Shown here piece by piece: positions 1-8,099 of a stretch of 28,213 nucleotides of DNA. Made by a program: the position numbers and the translations under genes. Every line of letters begins with the position of its first letter. Position 1 is the stretch's first letter. The notes under the pieces are model-generated. The model saw only the letters and a program-made list of their open reading frames with translations, did no database searches and was not told the DNA's origin. Origin of the DNA: JBMORL01 sp049322335 (lineage in GTDB: Bacteria; Bacteroidota; Bacteroidia; Flavobacteriales_D; UBA2798); the NCBI GenBank assembly GCA_049322335.1, contig JBMORL010000021.1, forward strand, positions 1-28,213, written 5' to 3'.

Positions 1-276
1 CCTGGCGGTAATTTCAATAGTTCCTTCAAAATATCTTTTTCCCGGTTTAAACACATACCGCCCCCGGTCGCTTTCCCTCAGCTTGTCTTCTTCTTTTAGC
101 TCTTCCAGTATTTCCTGGACCATAACACGCATTTCGATATCAGAAATGGTAAGAGCCGAAGAAATCTGCTTGTAATTAAACGACCGGTCGGGGTTTTCAC
201 TGAAAAAAACAAGGATATCCCTGCGGAGATCCTGTCTTAGTTTTTTAAGACTTTTATGTGGATTACTTTTACTCAT
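1..276 (-). CDS. rnr: Ribonuclease R, N-terminal part (cut by window edge)
   Basis: RNase R is a processive 3'-to-5' exoribonuclease of the RNB family that degrades structured RNA in the cytoplasm. Only the first 92 codons are present; the gene runs off the left edge. The visible part starts MSKSNPHKSLKKLRQD, a basic N-terminus. It continues with a winged-helix-like segment (ENPDRSFNYKQISSALTI, then an acidic helix with EILEELKEEDKL) and ends in GRYVFKPGKRYFEGTIEITAR, which is how the first cold-shock/OB domain begins in Bacteroidota RNase R. The ATG at 276 is the first usable start: an ATG 4 nt upstream meets a stop after three codons. It is divergent from the cluster beginning at 369. Identification rests on N-terminal pattern only; the catalytic RNB domain lies outside the window. 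Confidence 0.8.
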   Translation of the reverse strand, partial: MSKSNPHKSLKKLRQDLRRDILVFFSENPDRSFNYKQISSALTISDIEMRVMVQEILEELKEEDKLRESDRGRYVFKPGKRYFEGTIEITAR

Positions 277-295
277 TCATCTTTTTAAGAAAAGC

Positions 296-303
296 TAAAG
301 GTA
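296..303 (-). promoter_or_regulatory. Possible -7 box for rnr
   Basis: On the minus strand this reads TACCTTTA, one mismatch from the Bacteroidota -7 consensus TAnnTTTG, and sits 19 nt upstream of the rnr ATG. That is close to the distance of the three better boxes in this window. No clear TTTG -33 element is seen at the usual 17-23 nt spacing, so this is weak. Confidence 0.25.
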
Positions 304-368
304 GTATGTTTAAACCGCGAAAAAGCAAGCCCTGAAAAAGTTTATTACCAACCGGTGTTGATAGGAAT

Positions 369-1739
369 ATGAAAGGAAAATCACTGCAACTTCTCATAGA
401 CGAGCTGAATAAAGCCGAGCGCCACCAGGTGCTTAATTCCTGTAAACGGTCGGGAGACAAACGGCACCTCGCCCTTTATGAACTGATGAAGTCTTCGTAT
501 GCGGGAAAAAAAGAATTTTCAGAATACCTCGATAAATGTTCGAAACGATTATATGATAAAAAATACAACGCTGCCGAGCAGGATAAAATTCAGCGCAGGT
601 TCATTGATTTTTCGGTAAAGGAAATTGAGAACATCAAAATAAAGAATTTCCTTTCGGTAAATTTGGCCGAAAGAAATCATCTGTTATCAGAAATTTATAA
701 CCATTCTTCACCTGAAATACTTTTCCGGTATGTGCAAAAGAGCGCAGAGCTTTCCAAAAACAGCAACAGAAGTATTTATGCAGAAGCCATCGACAGGGAG
801 ATTCAGCTGAGGTCATACACCCACACCAAAAAAGAAATAACACAGCTGCGGCAGTTGCTGGTAATTAAAAACGGCTTGATTCAAAAAAATTATCACGGAG
901 AATTATCAAGAATATATGAATTGCTTTCGCTGCTGGAATTTGAAGACCGTGAGTTAACGCAGGAGCTGGGTGCACTTATTTTGCATGAAGAAGAAGCGGA
1001 GGCGCTTATTGGCCTGTCGGCCGGAATGCCCGAAGAAGCCGAATACCTGGTGGCCCGGGCAAGATTTGTTTTTTATGAAAGGGAAAAATTCAACGCTGTT
1101 TTGCAACGCGCAAAAGAATCGGTAAGAAAAATAAAATCCATTCCTGATCACAAAAAGCTGAATGAAAAAGTAGTTTTTATTGATGTTTTACATCATTTTC
1201 ATTTCGGTTTTCCTGCCGGTGAACTGGCAGAAAAAGCAAAGCCACTGATTTCTTCTTCTGACGAACTCCATGTGTTTTACTCCCATTTTTTCCGGTTACT
1301 GGCCCAGGCAGAAAAAGACCGGATGAAATGTGATGTGAAAGAGATCCAGAAAATAAAATTTTCAGAGCAAAATGAATTCAGAAAAGATTTTCTTCTGGCA
1401 CTGGCAGCTTTTGCAAAGAAAGATCATGCGGTGGCGATTAAAAAACTGGCCGGCCTTACCTACCACGATAATCACCAGCTATCACTTTGGGCAAGGGTAA
1501 TGGAAATAACCATACATCTCGAAAAAGGCAACGACCAGCTTTGCGAAAGTCTCTTAAACCGGTTCAAAAGAACCGTTATATCATCAAAAACAAGGCTTTT
1601 TACACATAATTCAGCTGTTTTTTCACTGAAAATCCTTCAGAATGCCCTAAGGGGGAAAAAAGCCGAAAAACCCATTTCCGGGCTAACCTGTTTGCATACT
1701 TTCCTGCTGCCCCTTGATAATACCCGGAAAAGCAACTAA
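369..1739 (+). CDS. Hypothetical alpha-helical protein, 456 aa
   Basis: Not recognised. The protein has no signal peptide or membrane segment and is rich in Lys, Glu and Leu. Much of it reads as consecutive amphipathic helices (for example ITQLRQLLVIKNGLIQKNY, ELSRIYELLSLLEFEDRELT, DFLLALAAFAKKDHAVAIKKL), which suggests a TPR-like or other alpha-solenoid scaffold in the cytoplasm. No catalytic motif is visible. It begins MKGKSLQLLIDELNKAERHQV from an ATG at 369, divergent from rnr. It ends 18 bp before the next ATG (39 bp before the start preferred here), so it probably leads the T9SS-cargo cluster and is co-transcribed with it. A role linked to those secreted proteins is only an inference from position. 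The frame is open and well supported; the function is unknown. Confidence 0.8.
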   Translation: MKGKSLQLLIDELNKAERHQVLNSCKRSGDKRHLALYELMKSSYAGKKEFSEYLDKCSKRLYDKKYNAAEQDKIQRRFIDFSVKEIENIKIKNFLSVNLAERNHLLSEIYNHSSPEILFRYVQKSAELSKNSNRSIYAEAIDREIQLRSYTHTKKEITQLRQLLVIKNGLIQKNYHGELSRIYELLSLLEFEDRELTQELGALILHEEEAEALIGLSAGMPEEAEYLVARARFVFYEREKFNAVLQRAKESVRKIKSIPDHKKLNEKVVFIDVLHHFHFGFPAGELAEKAKPLISSSDELHVFYSHFFRLLAQAEKDRMKCDVKEIQKIKFSEQNEFRKDFLLALAAFAKKDHAVAIKKLAGLTYHDNHQLSLWARVMEITIHLEKGNDQLCESLLNRFKRTVISSKTRLFTHNSAVFSLKILQNALRGKKAEKPISGLTCLHTFLLPLDNTRKSN

Positions 1740-1778
1740 ATTTGTGAAAGAGGCGTCATGTTAATAAGCCTTCGCCCA

Positions 1779-2600
1779 ATGAAAAATGGCATTTTTTTAC
1801 TGGTTCTATTGATGTCGCTGGTTATCAACCGGTCTGTGGCCTGCCCAACTATTGACTCTATTAACGTTACCCCGGCCACCTGCCTGAATACTGCAGACGG
1901 AATGATCGTTATTAACATTTCCGGGGGAACCGCTCCTTTTCAGTTCAGTATTGATGGGGGCACGACTTTCAACGCGTCCAATACCTATACTAACCTGGCG
2001 CCCGGCACCTATATCATTGTTGTGCAATCAGCAGCTCCCTGCAGCGTTATTGATACAGTTACCGTAGGAGCCTCTTCCTTTTTATCGGCCTCTCTTTCTG
2101 TATCAACCATCAGCGGTTTTTTTCCGCTTACGGTTGATTTTTCCAATTCCTCTTTCAGCTTTTCTTCCTCTCAATGGGATTTTGGAGACGGCACCCCGGT
2201 AGTTAGCGTTACAGATACTTCTCATACGTTCACATCGGCAGGAACATATACCACCACCCTTACTGTAACCGATGGCGCCTGCACAAGTACGGCCACCGTT
2301 ATTATTACCGTAGGAGGAACATCTTCGCTTACTATTCCCAATGTATTTTCACCCAATCTTGATGATATAAACGATATATTTCAGCCTGCGGGAGTAGGAA
2401 TAAAAATCATGACCGCCACTATTTATAACCGCTACGGGGAAATTGTGCATGTATGGAACGGACCCAATGGTTTTTGGGACGGATTTACCTTTCCCTCGGG
2501 AATAAAATGCTCCGAAGGAACGTATTATTATGAGATCTATGCCGAAGGATATGATGGCGTAGTATATGACGAAAAAGGAATTCTTACCTTATTAAGATAA
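1779..2600 (+). CDS. Secreted PKD-domain protein with T9SS type B (CHU_C) sorting domain
   Basis: A 273-residue exported surface protein. I take the ATG at 1779, which gives a compact signal peptide (MKNGIFLLVLLMSLVINRSVA); an in-frame ATG at 1758 would add seven residues before it. After cleavage comes a SprB-like Ig module with TPATCLNTADGMIVINISGG and a closing GTYIIVV strand, then a PKD domain with the hallmark WDFGDG and GTYTTTLTVTD. The end is a gliding-motility-associated C-terminal domain: IPNVFSPNLDDINDIF, IYNRYGEIV, GTYYYEIYAEG and a terminal GILTLLR. In characterised Bacteroidota this CTD directs export through the T9SS and is usually removed or used for attachment. It lacks any enzyme domain, so adhesion or matrix function is the likely role. 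The next gene follows after 3 bp. Confidence 0.85.
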   Translation: MKNGIFLLVLLMSLVINRSVACPTIDSINVTPATCLNTADGMIVINISGGTAPFQFSIDGGTTFNASNTYTNLAPGTYIIVVQSAAPCSVIDTVTVGASSFLSASLSVSTISGFFPLTVDFSNSSFSFSSSQWDFGDGTPVVSVTDTSHTFTSAGTYTTTLTVTDGACTSTATVIITVGGTSSLTIPNVFSPNLDDINDIFQPAGVGIKIMTATIYNRYGEIVHVWNGPNGFWDGFTFPSGIKCSEGTYYYEIYAEGYDGVVYDEKGILTLLR

Positions 2601-2603
2601 ATT

Positions 2604-2999
2604 ATGAAAAAGTTTTTCTTTATTTTATTCAGCGTACTAACGCTGAATGGATTTGCGCAAATACCGGTTACTGCTTTGATAGATGACCGGAAAGACCTTG
2701 TGGCTAAAACCACTACCGGAAGCAAAGCAGAATTTATTCTGTTTGCCGGGGAAGAGCAAATGAATTTTGTGAAAGCAGAAGCTGAAAAATACGCAGCATA
2801 CATGAAGCTTACCACAAAAGATGTGTCGTTTATGGTTGACAGCGCATACGAAGGGGCGTGGGAATGTACACTCGATTTTACACACGAAGTGCAGGTAATC
2901 TATATTCATAAAATGCTGCTTACTTTCGGCACCGAAAAATTTATTTACAAAGGGCAAACCTATCCTATCAATGAATTAATGAATGTGGTAAAAAAATAA
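2604..2999 (+). CDS. Small secreted hypothetical protein, 131 aa
   Basis: Not recognised. A clear Sec signal peptide (MKKFFFILFSVLTLNGFAQ, cleavage after FAQ) precedes a mature part of about 112 residues with mixed helix and strand: KAEFILFAGEEQMNFVKAEA, a DVSFMVDSAYEGAWECTLDF stretch, then EVQVIYIHKMLLTFGTEKF and IYKGQTYPINELMNVVKK. It has no T9SS sorting domain, lipobox or transmembrane helix, so it is probably periplasmic. The ATG lies 3 bp after the upstream stop and the stop lies 4 bp before the next ATG, so it is embedded in the operon with two T9SS cargos. Its job may be tied to them, but nothing in the sequence shows how. Confidence 0.75.
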   Translation: MKKFFFILFSVLTLNGFAQIPVTALIDDRKDLVAKTTTGSKAEFILFAGEEQMNFVKAEAEKYAAYMKLTTKDVSFMVDSAYEGAWECTLDFTHEVQVIYIHKMLLTFGTEKFIYKGQTYPINELMNVVKK

Positions 3000-3003
3000 A
3001 AAT

Positions 3004-5586
3004 ATGAAAAAATATATTCTTTTATTCTTTTCCGTTTTCTCATTTGTCCTTTCGCGGGCACAAATTTCTGCAGGGCCCGATGATACCATTTGCGGGGGAT
3101 CCACTACACTTACCGCAACACTAACCAGCGTATCTCCCACCAACCTTACACTTTCAGACGACCAGTTTTCAGGAATTATCAATATTGGTTTTCCATTTAC
3201 TTTTTACGGCAACACTTATACCCAATGCCTGATCTCTTCCAACAACTATATTTCATTCGATCTAACCAATGCCGGAGGATATTCTCCCTGGGCCATCAAC
3301 AATCCCGTCCCAAATGCGGGTAATCCGCTCAATACAACAATGGGCCCCTGGCAGGACATTAACCCGGGAATAGGCGGAACAGTTAGGTATGCGCTTACAG
3401 GAACAGCACCCAACCGGATTTTTGTTGTGGAATATTGTAATGTTCCCATGTTCAGTTGCACCAATCTCAATTTCTCCAGCCAGATTCAACTGCATGAAAG
3501 CGGCAACATGGTGGAAACACATATCATCAACAAACCTCTTTGTGCAGGATGGAACGGAGGAAGAGCTATACATGCCATGCATAACTCCAACGGGACATTA
3601 GCAGATGTAAATGCCGGAAGAAACTCACCGGTTCAGTGGACAGCTAACCTGGAAGGAACCAATTTTACACCCAACGGAATAAACGCATATACTATTACCA
3701 ATATTCCGTTTAATCCGGTTGTGCTGGGCGCTTCGGGAACCATCACATGGACTGATCTTGCCGGAAACCCTGTGGGTACAGGAGCTTCGGTTTCTGTTTC
3801 ACCTACCGTAACCACCGATTATATTGCCTCCATCCAGGATTTGTGCAGCGGGCAGATATTCAGGGATACTGTTCGTGTAGTGGTAAATCCCCCATTTAAT
3901 TTTGCAGGATCCACAACGGTTAATACATCCTGCTCCGGCCCTACCGGAACAGCTACCGCATTGGTAAACGGGGGCTCCGGAAATTACTCCTGGCAATGGG
4001 ATGCGGCAGCCGGAAATCAAACTACGCAAACAGCCACATCGTTAGGTGTTGGAAGTTATACGGTAACCGTTACTGATCTTACCCTGGGATGCTCCAACGA
4101 TACTACATTTGTAATTGTTGACAACAACAACATGAATGTAAGTATTGGTTCGTTTCAGAATATTTCATGCAACGGAGCTAATGACGGAAGCGCGTCTGTA
4201 AGTTTTACAGGAGGACTGGGGCCCTATACCTTTTCATGGTCGCCATCTTCTTCCACCGATTCTACGGCAACAGGATTAACGCCCGGAACGCACACTGTAG
4301 TGGTTACCGATTCAGACGGATGCCAGGACAACGCCAGCGTAAATCTTACCGAACCTAACCCGGTAACCGTTAGTTTTATTAATGTGAATGATGTATTGTG
4401 TTTTGGAGGAAATAACGGATCCGCTACCGCAGTGGCAACAGGTGGCAACGGAAGTACCTATACTTTCAACTGGACACCCACCGCACAAAACACCTCAACA
4501 GCCACCAATCTTACGGCCGATACATACACCGTTACCGCTACCGATTCACTGGGGTGTACCGGAACAGACTCAGTAACCATTAATGAACCCGCCACAGGAT
4601 TATCTTCAGCCATTTCCGTGAATGATGTTTCGTGCAACGGAGGAACAGACGGAAACGCTACTGCAACACCATCAGGAGGAACATCACCCTATACCTATTC
4701 ATGGACTAACGGTGGAGGAACTTCAGCTACTACAAACAATGTAGGAGCAGGAACATACATTGTTACTATTACCGACACCAATAACTGTACAACTACTGAT
4801 ACAGCAATAATCAGTGAACCAACCGCCATTTCTTTAATCACTTCTTCCACCGATGCCATTTGTGGAATGACAGACGGAACAGCTACTGTTACTCCTTCAG
4901 GAGGAACCGGGCCTTATACTTATCAATGGAATGCAGCAGCCGGAAGCCAGACAACAGCCACCGCTGCCAATATCGGATCAGGAAATTATTCTGTAACCGT
5001 TACCGATGCCAACGGGTGCACAGCTAACGGAAGTGTAACGGTTGGCCAGATCAACAACATGCTGGCGGGAATGACGGCCAACCCCACCAGTGGCGTATAT
5101 CCGCTGCCCGTTACCTTTACCAATACCAGCCAAAACACCAGTAATTTTTTCTGGGATTTTGGGGATGGAAACACAGCTGTTACCAATGATGTGTCGTCTG
5201 TAAGCAATAATTATATCGCTCCCGGAGTTTATACCGTTACACTGATAGCCGTGAATGCGGGCGGATGCAGCGATACGGCTTATTTAACGATAAACGTGCT
5301 GGAAGAATCCATGCTCATTGTTCCCAACGTTTTTTCACCTAACGGGGATGGCGTAAACGATGAGTTTATTACGGATAATCTTTATATCACTCAATTTGAT
5401 TGTGTCGTTTTCAACCGCTGGGGACAAGAGATGTGGCGCACTACGGATGTAACACAAGGATGGAATGGAAAAAAACAGGGCGGAGATGATGTTCCCGAAG
5501 GAACGTATTACTATATTATAAAAGCTACCGGTATTGATAATAAAGAATATGATCTTAACGGATCGGTGACGTTGTTCAGACAATAA
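3004..5586 (+). CDS. Large SprB-repeat surface protein with T9SS type B sorting domain, 860 aa
   Basis: A modular exported protein. Signal peptide residues 1-20 (MKKYILLFFSVFSFVLSRAQ). Residues about 45-235 form a nidogen-like globular domain typical of Bacteroidota cargos, with the phrases DDQFSGIINIGFPFTFYGN, GPWQDINPGIGGTVRY and VVEYCNVPMF. Residues about 298-682 are five SprB-type repeats, each with SCNGxxDG, a GG-(P/N)Y-(T/S) turn, a Trp strand and GxYxVTVTDxxGC. A PKD domain (FFWDFGDGN, GVYTVTLIAVN) follows near 690-770. The last 85 residues are the gliding-motility C-terminal domain: VPNVFSPNGDGVNDEF, VFNRWGQEMW, GTYYYIIKATG and final GSVTLFRQ. SprB-like repeats occur in mobile gliding adhesins, so a surface adhesin role is likely but unproven. 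Start is 4 bp after the upstream stop; no frameshifts seen. Confidence 0.9.
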   Translation: MKKYILLFFSVFSFVLSRAQISAGPDDTICGGSTTLTATLTSVSPTNLTLSDDQFSGIINIGFPFTFYGNTYTQCLISSNNYISFDLTNAGGYSPWAINNPVPNAGNPLNTTMGPWQDINPGIGGTVRYALTGTAPNRIFVVEYCNVPMFSCTNLNFSSQIQLHESGNMVETHIINKPLCAGWNGGRAIHAMHNSNGTLADVNAGRNSPVQWTANLEGTNFTPNGINAYTITNIPFNPVVLGASGTITWTDLAGNPVGTGASVSVSPTVTTDYIASIQDLCSGQIFRDTVRVVVNPPFNFAGSTTVNTSCSGPTGTATALVNGGSGNYSWQWDAAAGNQTTQTATSLGVGSYTVTVTDLTLGCSNDTTFVIVDNNNMNVSIGSFQNISCNGANDGSASVSFTGGLGPYTFSWSPSSSTDSTATGLTPGTHTVVVTDSDGCQDNASVNLTEPNPVTVSFINVNDVLCFGGNNGSATAVATGGNGSTYTFNWTPTAQNTSTATNLTADTYTVTATDSLGCTGTDSVTINEPATGLSSAISVNDVSCNGGTDGNATATPSGGTSPYTYSWTNGGGTSATTNNVGAGTYIVTITDTNNCTTTDTAIISEPTAISLITSSTDAICGMTDGTATVTPSGGTGPYTYQWNAAAGSQTTATAANIGSGNYSVTVTDANGCTANGSVTVGQINNMLAGMTANPTSGVYPLPVTFTNTSQNTSNFFWDFGDGNTAVTNDVSSVSNNYIAPGVYTVTLIAVNAGGCSDTAYLTINVLEESMLIVPNVFSPNGDGVNDEFITDNLYITQFDCVVFNRWGQEMWRTTDVTQGWNGKKQGGDDVPEGTYYYIIKATGIDNKEYDLNGSVTLFRQ
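3895..5050 (+). repeat. Five tandem SprB-type protein repeats
   Basis: Five consecutive modules of roughly 75-80 codons encoding SprB-like Ig folds inside the 860-residue protein. Each has a Cys near its start (SCSG, SCNG, LCFG, SCNG, ICGM), a DG/NG turn, a Trp core strand and a second Cys after the VTVTD strand, suggesting a conserved intradomain cysteine pair. The copies have diverged strongly at DNA level, unlike the Ig array at 25693-28213, so this is an old array. Confidence 0.65.
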
Positions 5587-5596
5587 CCGAAACGGC

Positions 5597-7246
5597 ATGA
5601 AAAGCTTTTTATACATTTTATTATTTCTCTTTTTATCGTTTCCCGCAAACAGCACTCATTTACTGGGAGGAACTATCACCTACAAATATTTGGGTGGTAA
5701 TTCTTATGCGCTGAACCTGATTATATATCATAATGGATCGCTATGTGAATTTCCCACACCCATTCAGCCAGCGATGATGTACGCGGTGGAATTATACGAT
5801 TCTTCAGGAACCTATTTTACTTCTTATATTTTGAACCGGATCAGTATTATCCCTATTCAACCTTACCAGGGTCCCTGCGTAATCGACAGTTGTTATTGGC
5901 TGAATAAAGTGCTGTATTCCGATACTGTAAACATCCCATATATTCCCGGAGGATATCATCTTTACCTGGAAACCTGTTGCCGGTATAATGGAATTCAAAG
6001 CATCAACCAACCCACAACTGTTGGAGAAGGATTTTATACGTTTATTCCCGATAAAAATGTTTATGGAAATAATAATTCTCCTGAATGGAACATTGATCCC
6101 CCGCTGTATTTTTGTTTGGGATATGATGTAAACTATAACTGTTCTGCTTATGATACAGATGGCGACAGCTTGGCTTATTCATTTTATCACCCGTTTAATG
6201 ATATTGATTACACAACCCCTAACGATCTGAGTTTTTCAGGGGGGCAGCCGGTTTTTTCACTTGTTCCTTTTATTTCGCCCTATCATTCAGAAAATGTTTT
6301 GAACCTGAACGGAACCGATTCGCTTCGTATCAATTCATCCGGCATCATTCACGGTATTCCGGATAATCTCGGTTATTTTACCGGTGGAATAAGATGTGAT
6401 GAATACAGGAACGGAATAAAAATCGGGACTATCTATCGCGACATGAGATTGGTTGTGATCAATTGTCCGCCAATGCCGGTAGCTGATTTTGTTTCAGTCG
6501 TAGATTGTGCATCCGGTAATGTGCAGTTTACCAATACCGGAACAGGAGATTTTTACTTTTGGGATTTTGATACGTCACTTTTTTCAAACGACACCAGTAA
6601 TTTGTTCTCGCCATCTTATAATTATTCCGTTGACGGATGCTATGATGTTTTGTTAACAGCCAGCGATTCATCCGGTTGTTTAAGCACAACAGTAAACGAA
6701 GTTTGTGCGGGAATTACTTATGCAGAGTTTTATGTAAGCGACACAGTTTGTACCAACACTATTATATCACCCATAAATCAAAGCACGTTTCCCACTGGAA
6801 GCCAGATTAATTATTCATGGACAACTTCATATGGCGACACATCCCTGTTGCCGTCCCCATCTTTTACTTTTCCTTCTGCAGGAACAGTAATGATTGATCT
6901 GTTAGTTGAAAACGCAAACGGATGTACCGATTCGGTTACCCATATTTTATATGCAGAAAACTGTCTTTCGGTTGACGAAATAGATCGCCCTGCAGAAATT
7001 ATTTTATATCCCAATCCTGCCAATGAATACATTGATATAAATATTTTCCGGATCAAATATCCAAATGGAAAAACCACATATAATATTTTTAATCCTGTCG
7101 GAAAATTAATGAAAGAAGGATCAATCGAAAAAAATGAAACCAGGATATTGTTACCCGGTTTTCCTGATGGAAATTATATTATTACAGTCGAAGAAGAAGG
7201 CAGGTTGTTCGGGAAAATAATTTTTACAGTCATAAACAATCGTTAA
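5597..7246 (+). CDS. Secreted PKD-containing protein with T9SS type A sorting domain, 549 aa
   Basis: An exported protein starting at the ATG at 5597, 10 bp after the upstream stop. Signal peptide MKSFLYILLFLFLSFPANS is followed directly by THLLGGTITYKYLGGNSY, the conserved opening of a Bacteroidota family that usually reads S-H-x-x-G-G-E-L-T-Y; this N-terminal beta domain extends to about residue 290. A PKD module with YFWDFDTSLF and CYDVLLTASDSSGC comes next, then a second degenerate PKD with FTFPSAGTVMIDLLVENANGC. The C-terminus (IILYPNPANEYIDI, YNIFNPVGKLM, FPDGNYIITVEEEG) is a type A T9SS sorting domain, a different CTD class from its two operon partners. This suggests a different fate after export. 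No enzymatic motif seen. Last gene of the plus-strand cluster. Confidence 0.85.
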   Translation: MKSFLYILLFLFLSFPANSTHLLGGTITYKYLGGNSYALNLIIYHNGSLCEFPTPIQPAMMYAVELYDSSGTYFTSYILNRISIIPIQPYQGPCVIDSCYWLNKVLYSDTVNIPYIPGGYHLYLETCCRYNGIQSINQPTTVGEGFYTFIPDKNVYGNNNSPEWNIDPPLYFCLGYDVNYNCSAYDTDGDSLAYSFYHPFNDIDYTTPNDLSFSGGQPVFSLVPFISPYHSENVLNLNGTDSLRINSSGIIHGIPDNLGYFTGGIRCDEYRNGIKIGTIYRDMRLVVINCPPMPVADFVSVVDCASGNVQFTNTGTGDFYFWDFDTSLFSNDTSNLFSPSYNYSVDGCYDVLLTASDSSGCLSTTVNEVCAGITYAEFYVSDTVCTNTIISPINQSTFPTGSQINYSWTTSYGDTSLLPSPSFTFPSAGTVMIDLLVENANGCTDSVTHILYAENCLSVDEIDRPAEIILYPNPANEYIDINIFRIKYPNGKTTYNIFNPVGKLMKEGSIEKNETRILLPGFPDGNYIITVEEEGRLFGKIIFTVINNR

Positions 7247-7251
7247 AAACA

Positions 7252-7274
7252 GGGATTGCACTTTACTGAAATCC
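7252..7274. repeat. Decayed solo REP-like hairpin
   Basis: GGATT (7253-7257) and AATCC (7270-7274) enclose a 12-nt loop GCACTTTACTGA. The reverse complement of the left RAYT hairpin reads GGGATT, then GCGCTTCGCTGA, then AATCCC. The loop differs at three positions, all transitions, and the outer stem has been lost. It has the same orientation as the right-end hairpin (8128-8159). Best read as a degenerate relative lying 126 bp from the intact element. Confidence 0.5.
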
Positions 7275-7291
7275 TTCGCAGCGTTTTGGAA

Positions 7292-7315
7292 TTTTTGAGG
7301 CCATAGCCTGAAAAA
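7292..7315. terminator. Possible bidirectional terminator after the T9SS cluster
   Basis: TTTTT-G-AGGC-CATA-GCCT-G-AAAAA: a 4-bp GC stem extended across one G/G mismatch by a 5-bp T/A stem, 45 bp past the stop of the 549-residue protein. Reading plus there is no downstream T run, so termination is uncertain; it could equally be another decayed hairpin of the neighbouring RAYT element. Confidence 0.3.
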
Positions 7316-7380
7316 GAATACGTGTTTTTACTGTATTGCCAATAAAAAATTTCGTATCTATTTTTGCCAGACGATGTCAG

Positions 7381-7458
7381 ACAGCCGCACATGTGCGGCT
7401 GTGCGGGATTTCAGCGAAGCGCAATCCCGCACCACGTCACCCGGGATTTATAATCCCG
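7381..7458 (+). repeat. Left REP-like array of three hairpins
   Basis: Hairpin C is a perfect 22-bp palindrome at 7381-7402 centred on CACATGTG. Hairpin B is a 10-bp stem, GTGCGGGATT (7401-7410) with AATCCCGCAC (7423-7432), enclosing the 12-nt loop TCAGCGAAGCGC. Hairpin A is a 7-bp stem, CGGGATT (7442-7448) with AATCCCG (7452-7458), with loop TAT. The motif GGGATT/AATCCC is shared by A and B. The array ends 18 bp before the transposase ATG. Confidence 0.8.
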
Positions 7459-7476
7459 CAAAACGAAAAGCAAAAA

Positions 7477-8082
7477 ATGAAAGACTATTCCCGTTTCACC
7501 GGATTACGATATAATATCCGCACAGAAAAAACCTATTTCCTTACCTGCACGGTTATCGATCACGTTGATGTATTTACCCGATCCAATCACAAATTTTTAT
7601 TGGTTGATTCATTAAAATATTGTCAGCAAAACAAAGGACTTGAAATATTCGCATGGTGCCTTATGTCGAATCATCTTCACATGATAGTTAATTGCAGGCA
7701 GGGATACAAATTATCCGACACTATTCGTGATTTCAAAAAATTCACGTCTAAAAAACTGGTAGAGCAGATTATGTTTCAACCGGAAAGCAGAAGGGAATGG
7801 ATGTTAAACCGGTTTTATTATGCGGGCAAATACAATAAAAAAATAAGAGATTACAAATTCTGGCAGGACGGAAATCATGCTATTGAGGTTTATTCACCTG
7901 AGGTTACCTGGCAAAAGATCAATTACATTCATCAGAATCCGGTTAGGGCGATGATAGTTGAAAAGGAAGAGGATTATTTATTCAGCTCGGCAAGGAATTA
8001 TAAGGGAGAAAATGGATTGCTGGATGTAGAGATTATTTCGCCTGTTCTGCAAAAAATAAAAAGTATAACTAAACTTTCCTGA
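7477..8082 (+). CDS. REP-associated tyrosine transposase (RAYT, Y1/HUH family), 201 aa
   Basis: A Y1_Tnp-domain nuclease of the kind that cleaves and rejoins single-stranded REP hairpins through a 5'-phosphotyrosine. From the ATG at 7477 the HUH metal-binding motif is H66-L-H68 within CLMSNHLHMIVN, and the nucleophile is Tyr150 in INYIHQNPVRA. The RAYT-typical tail EEDYLFSSARNYKG follows, as does the FKKFTSKKL helix. Length (201 aa) fits the family. The frame is open upstream to 7336, but that extension would translate the left hairpin array and has no conserved residues, so 7477 is preferred. All key residues are present, so the enzyme looks intact. RAYTs are usually single-copy and vertically inherited while their REPs spread. 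No accessory gene is present. Confidence 0.9.
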   Translation: MKDYSRFTGLRYNIRTEKTYFLTCTVIDHVDVFTRSNHKFLLVDSLKYCQQNKGLEIFAWCLMSNHLHMIVNCRQGYKLSDTIRDFKKFTSKKLVEQIMFQPESRREWMLNRFYYAGKYNKKIRDYKFWQDGNHAIEVYSPEVTWQKINYIHQNPVRAMIVEKEEDYLFSSARNYKGENGLLDVEIISPVLQKIKSITKLS

Positions 8083-8099
8083 AAACGTCAACTGTATTT

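Noticed and set aside
7336..7476. 47-codon N-terminal extension of the RAYT frame
   Set aside because: It would translate the left hairpin array, has no family-like residues, and the conserved protein starts at the ATG at 7477.
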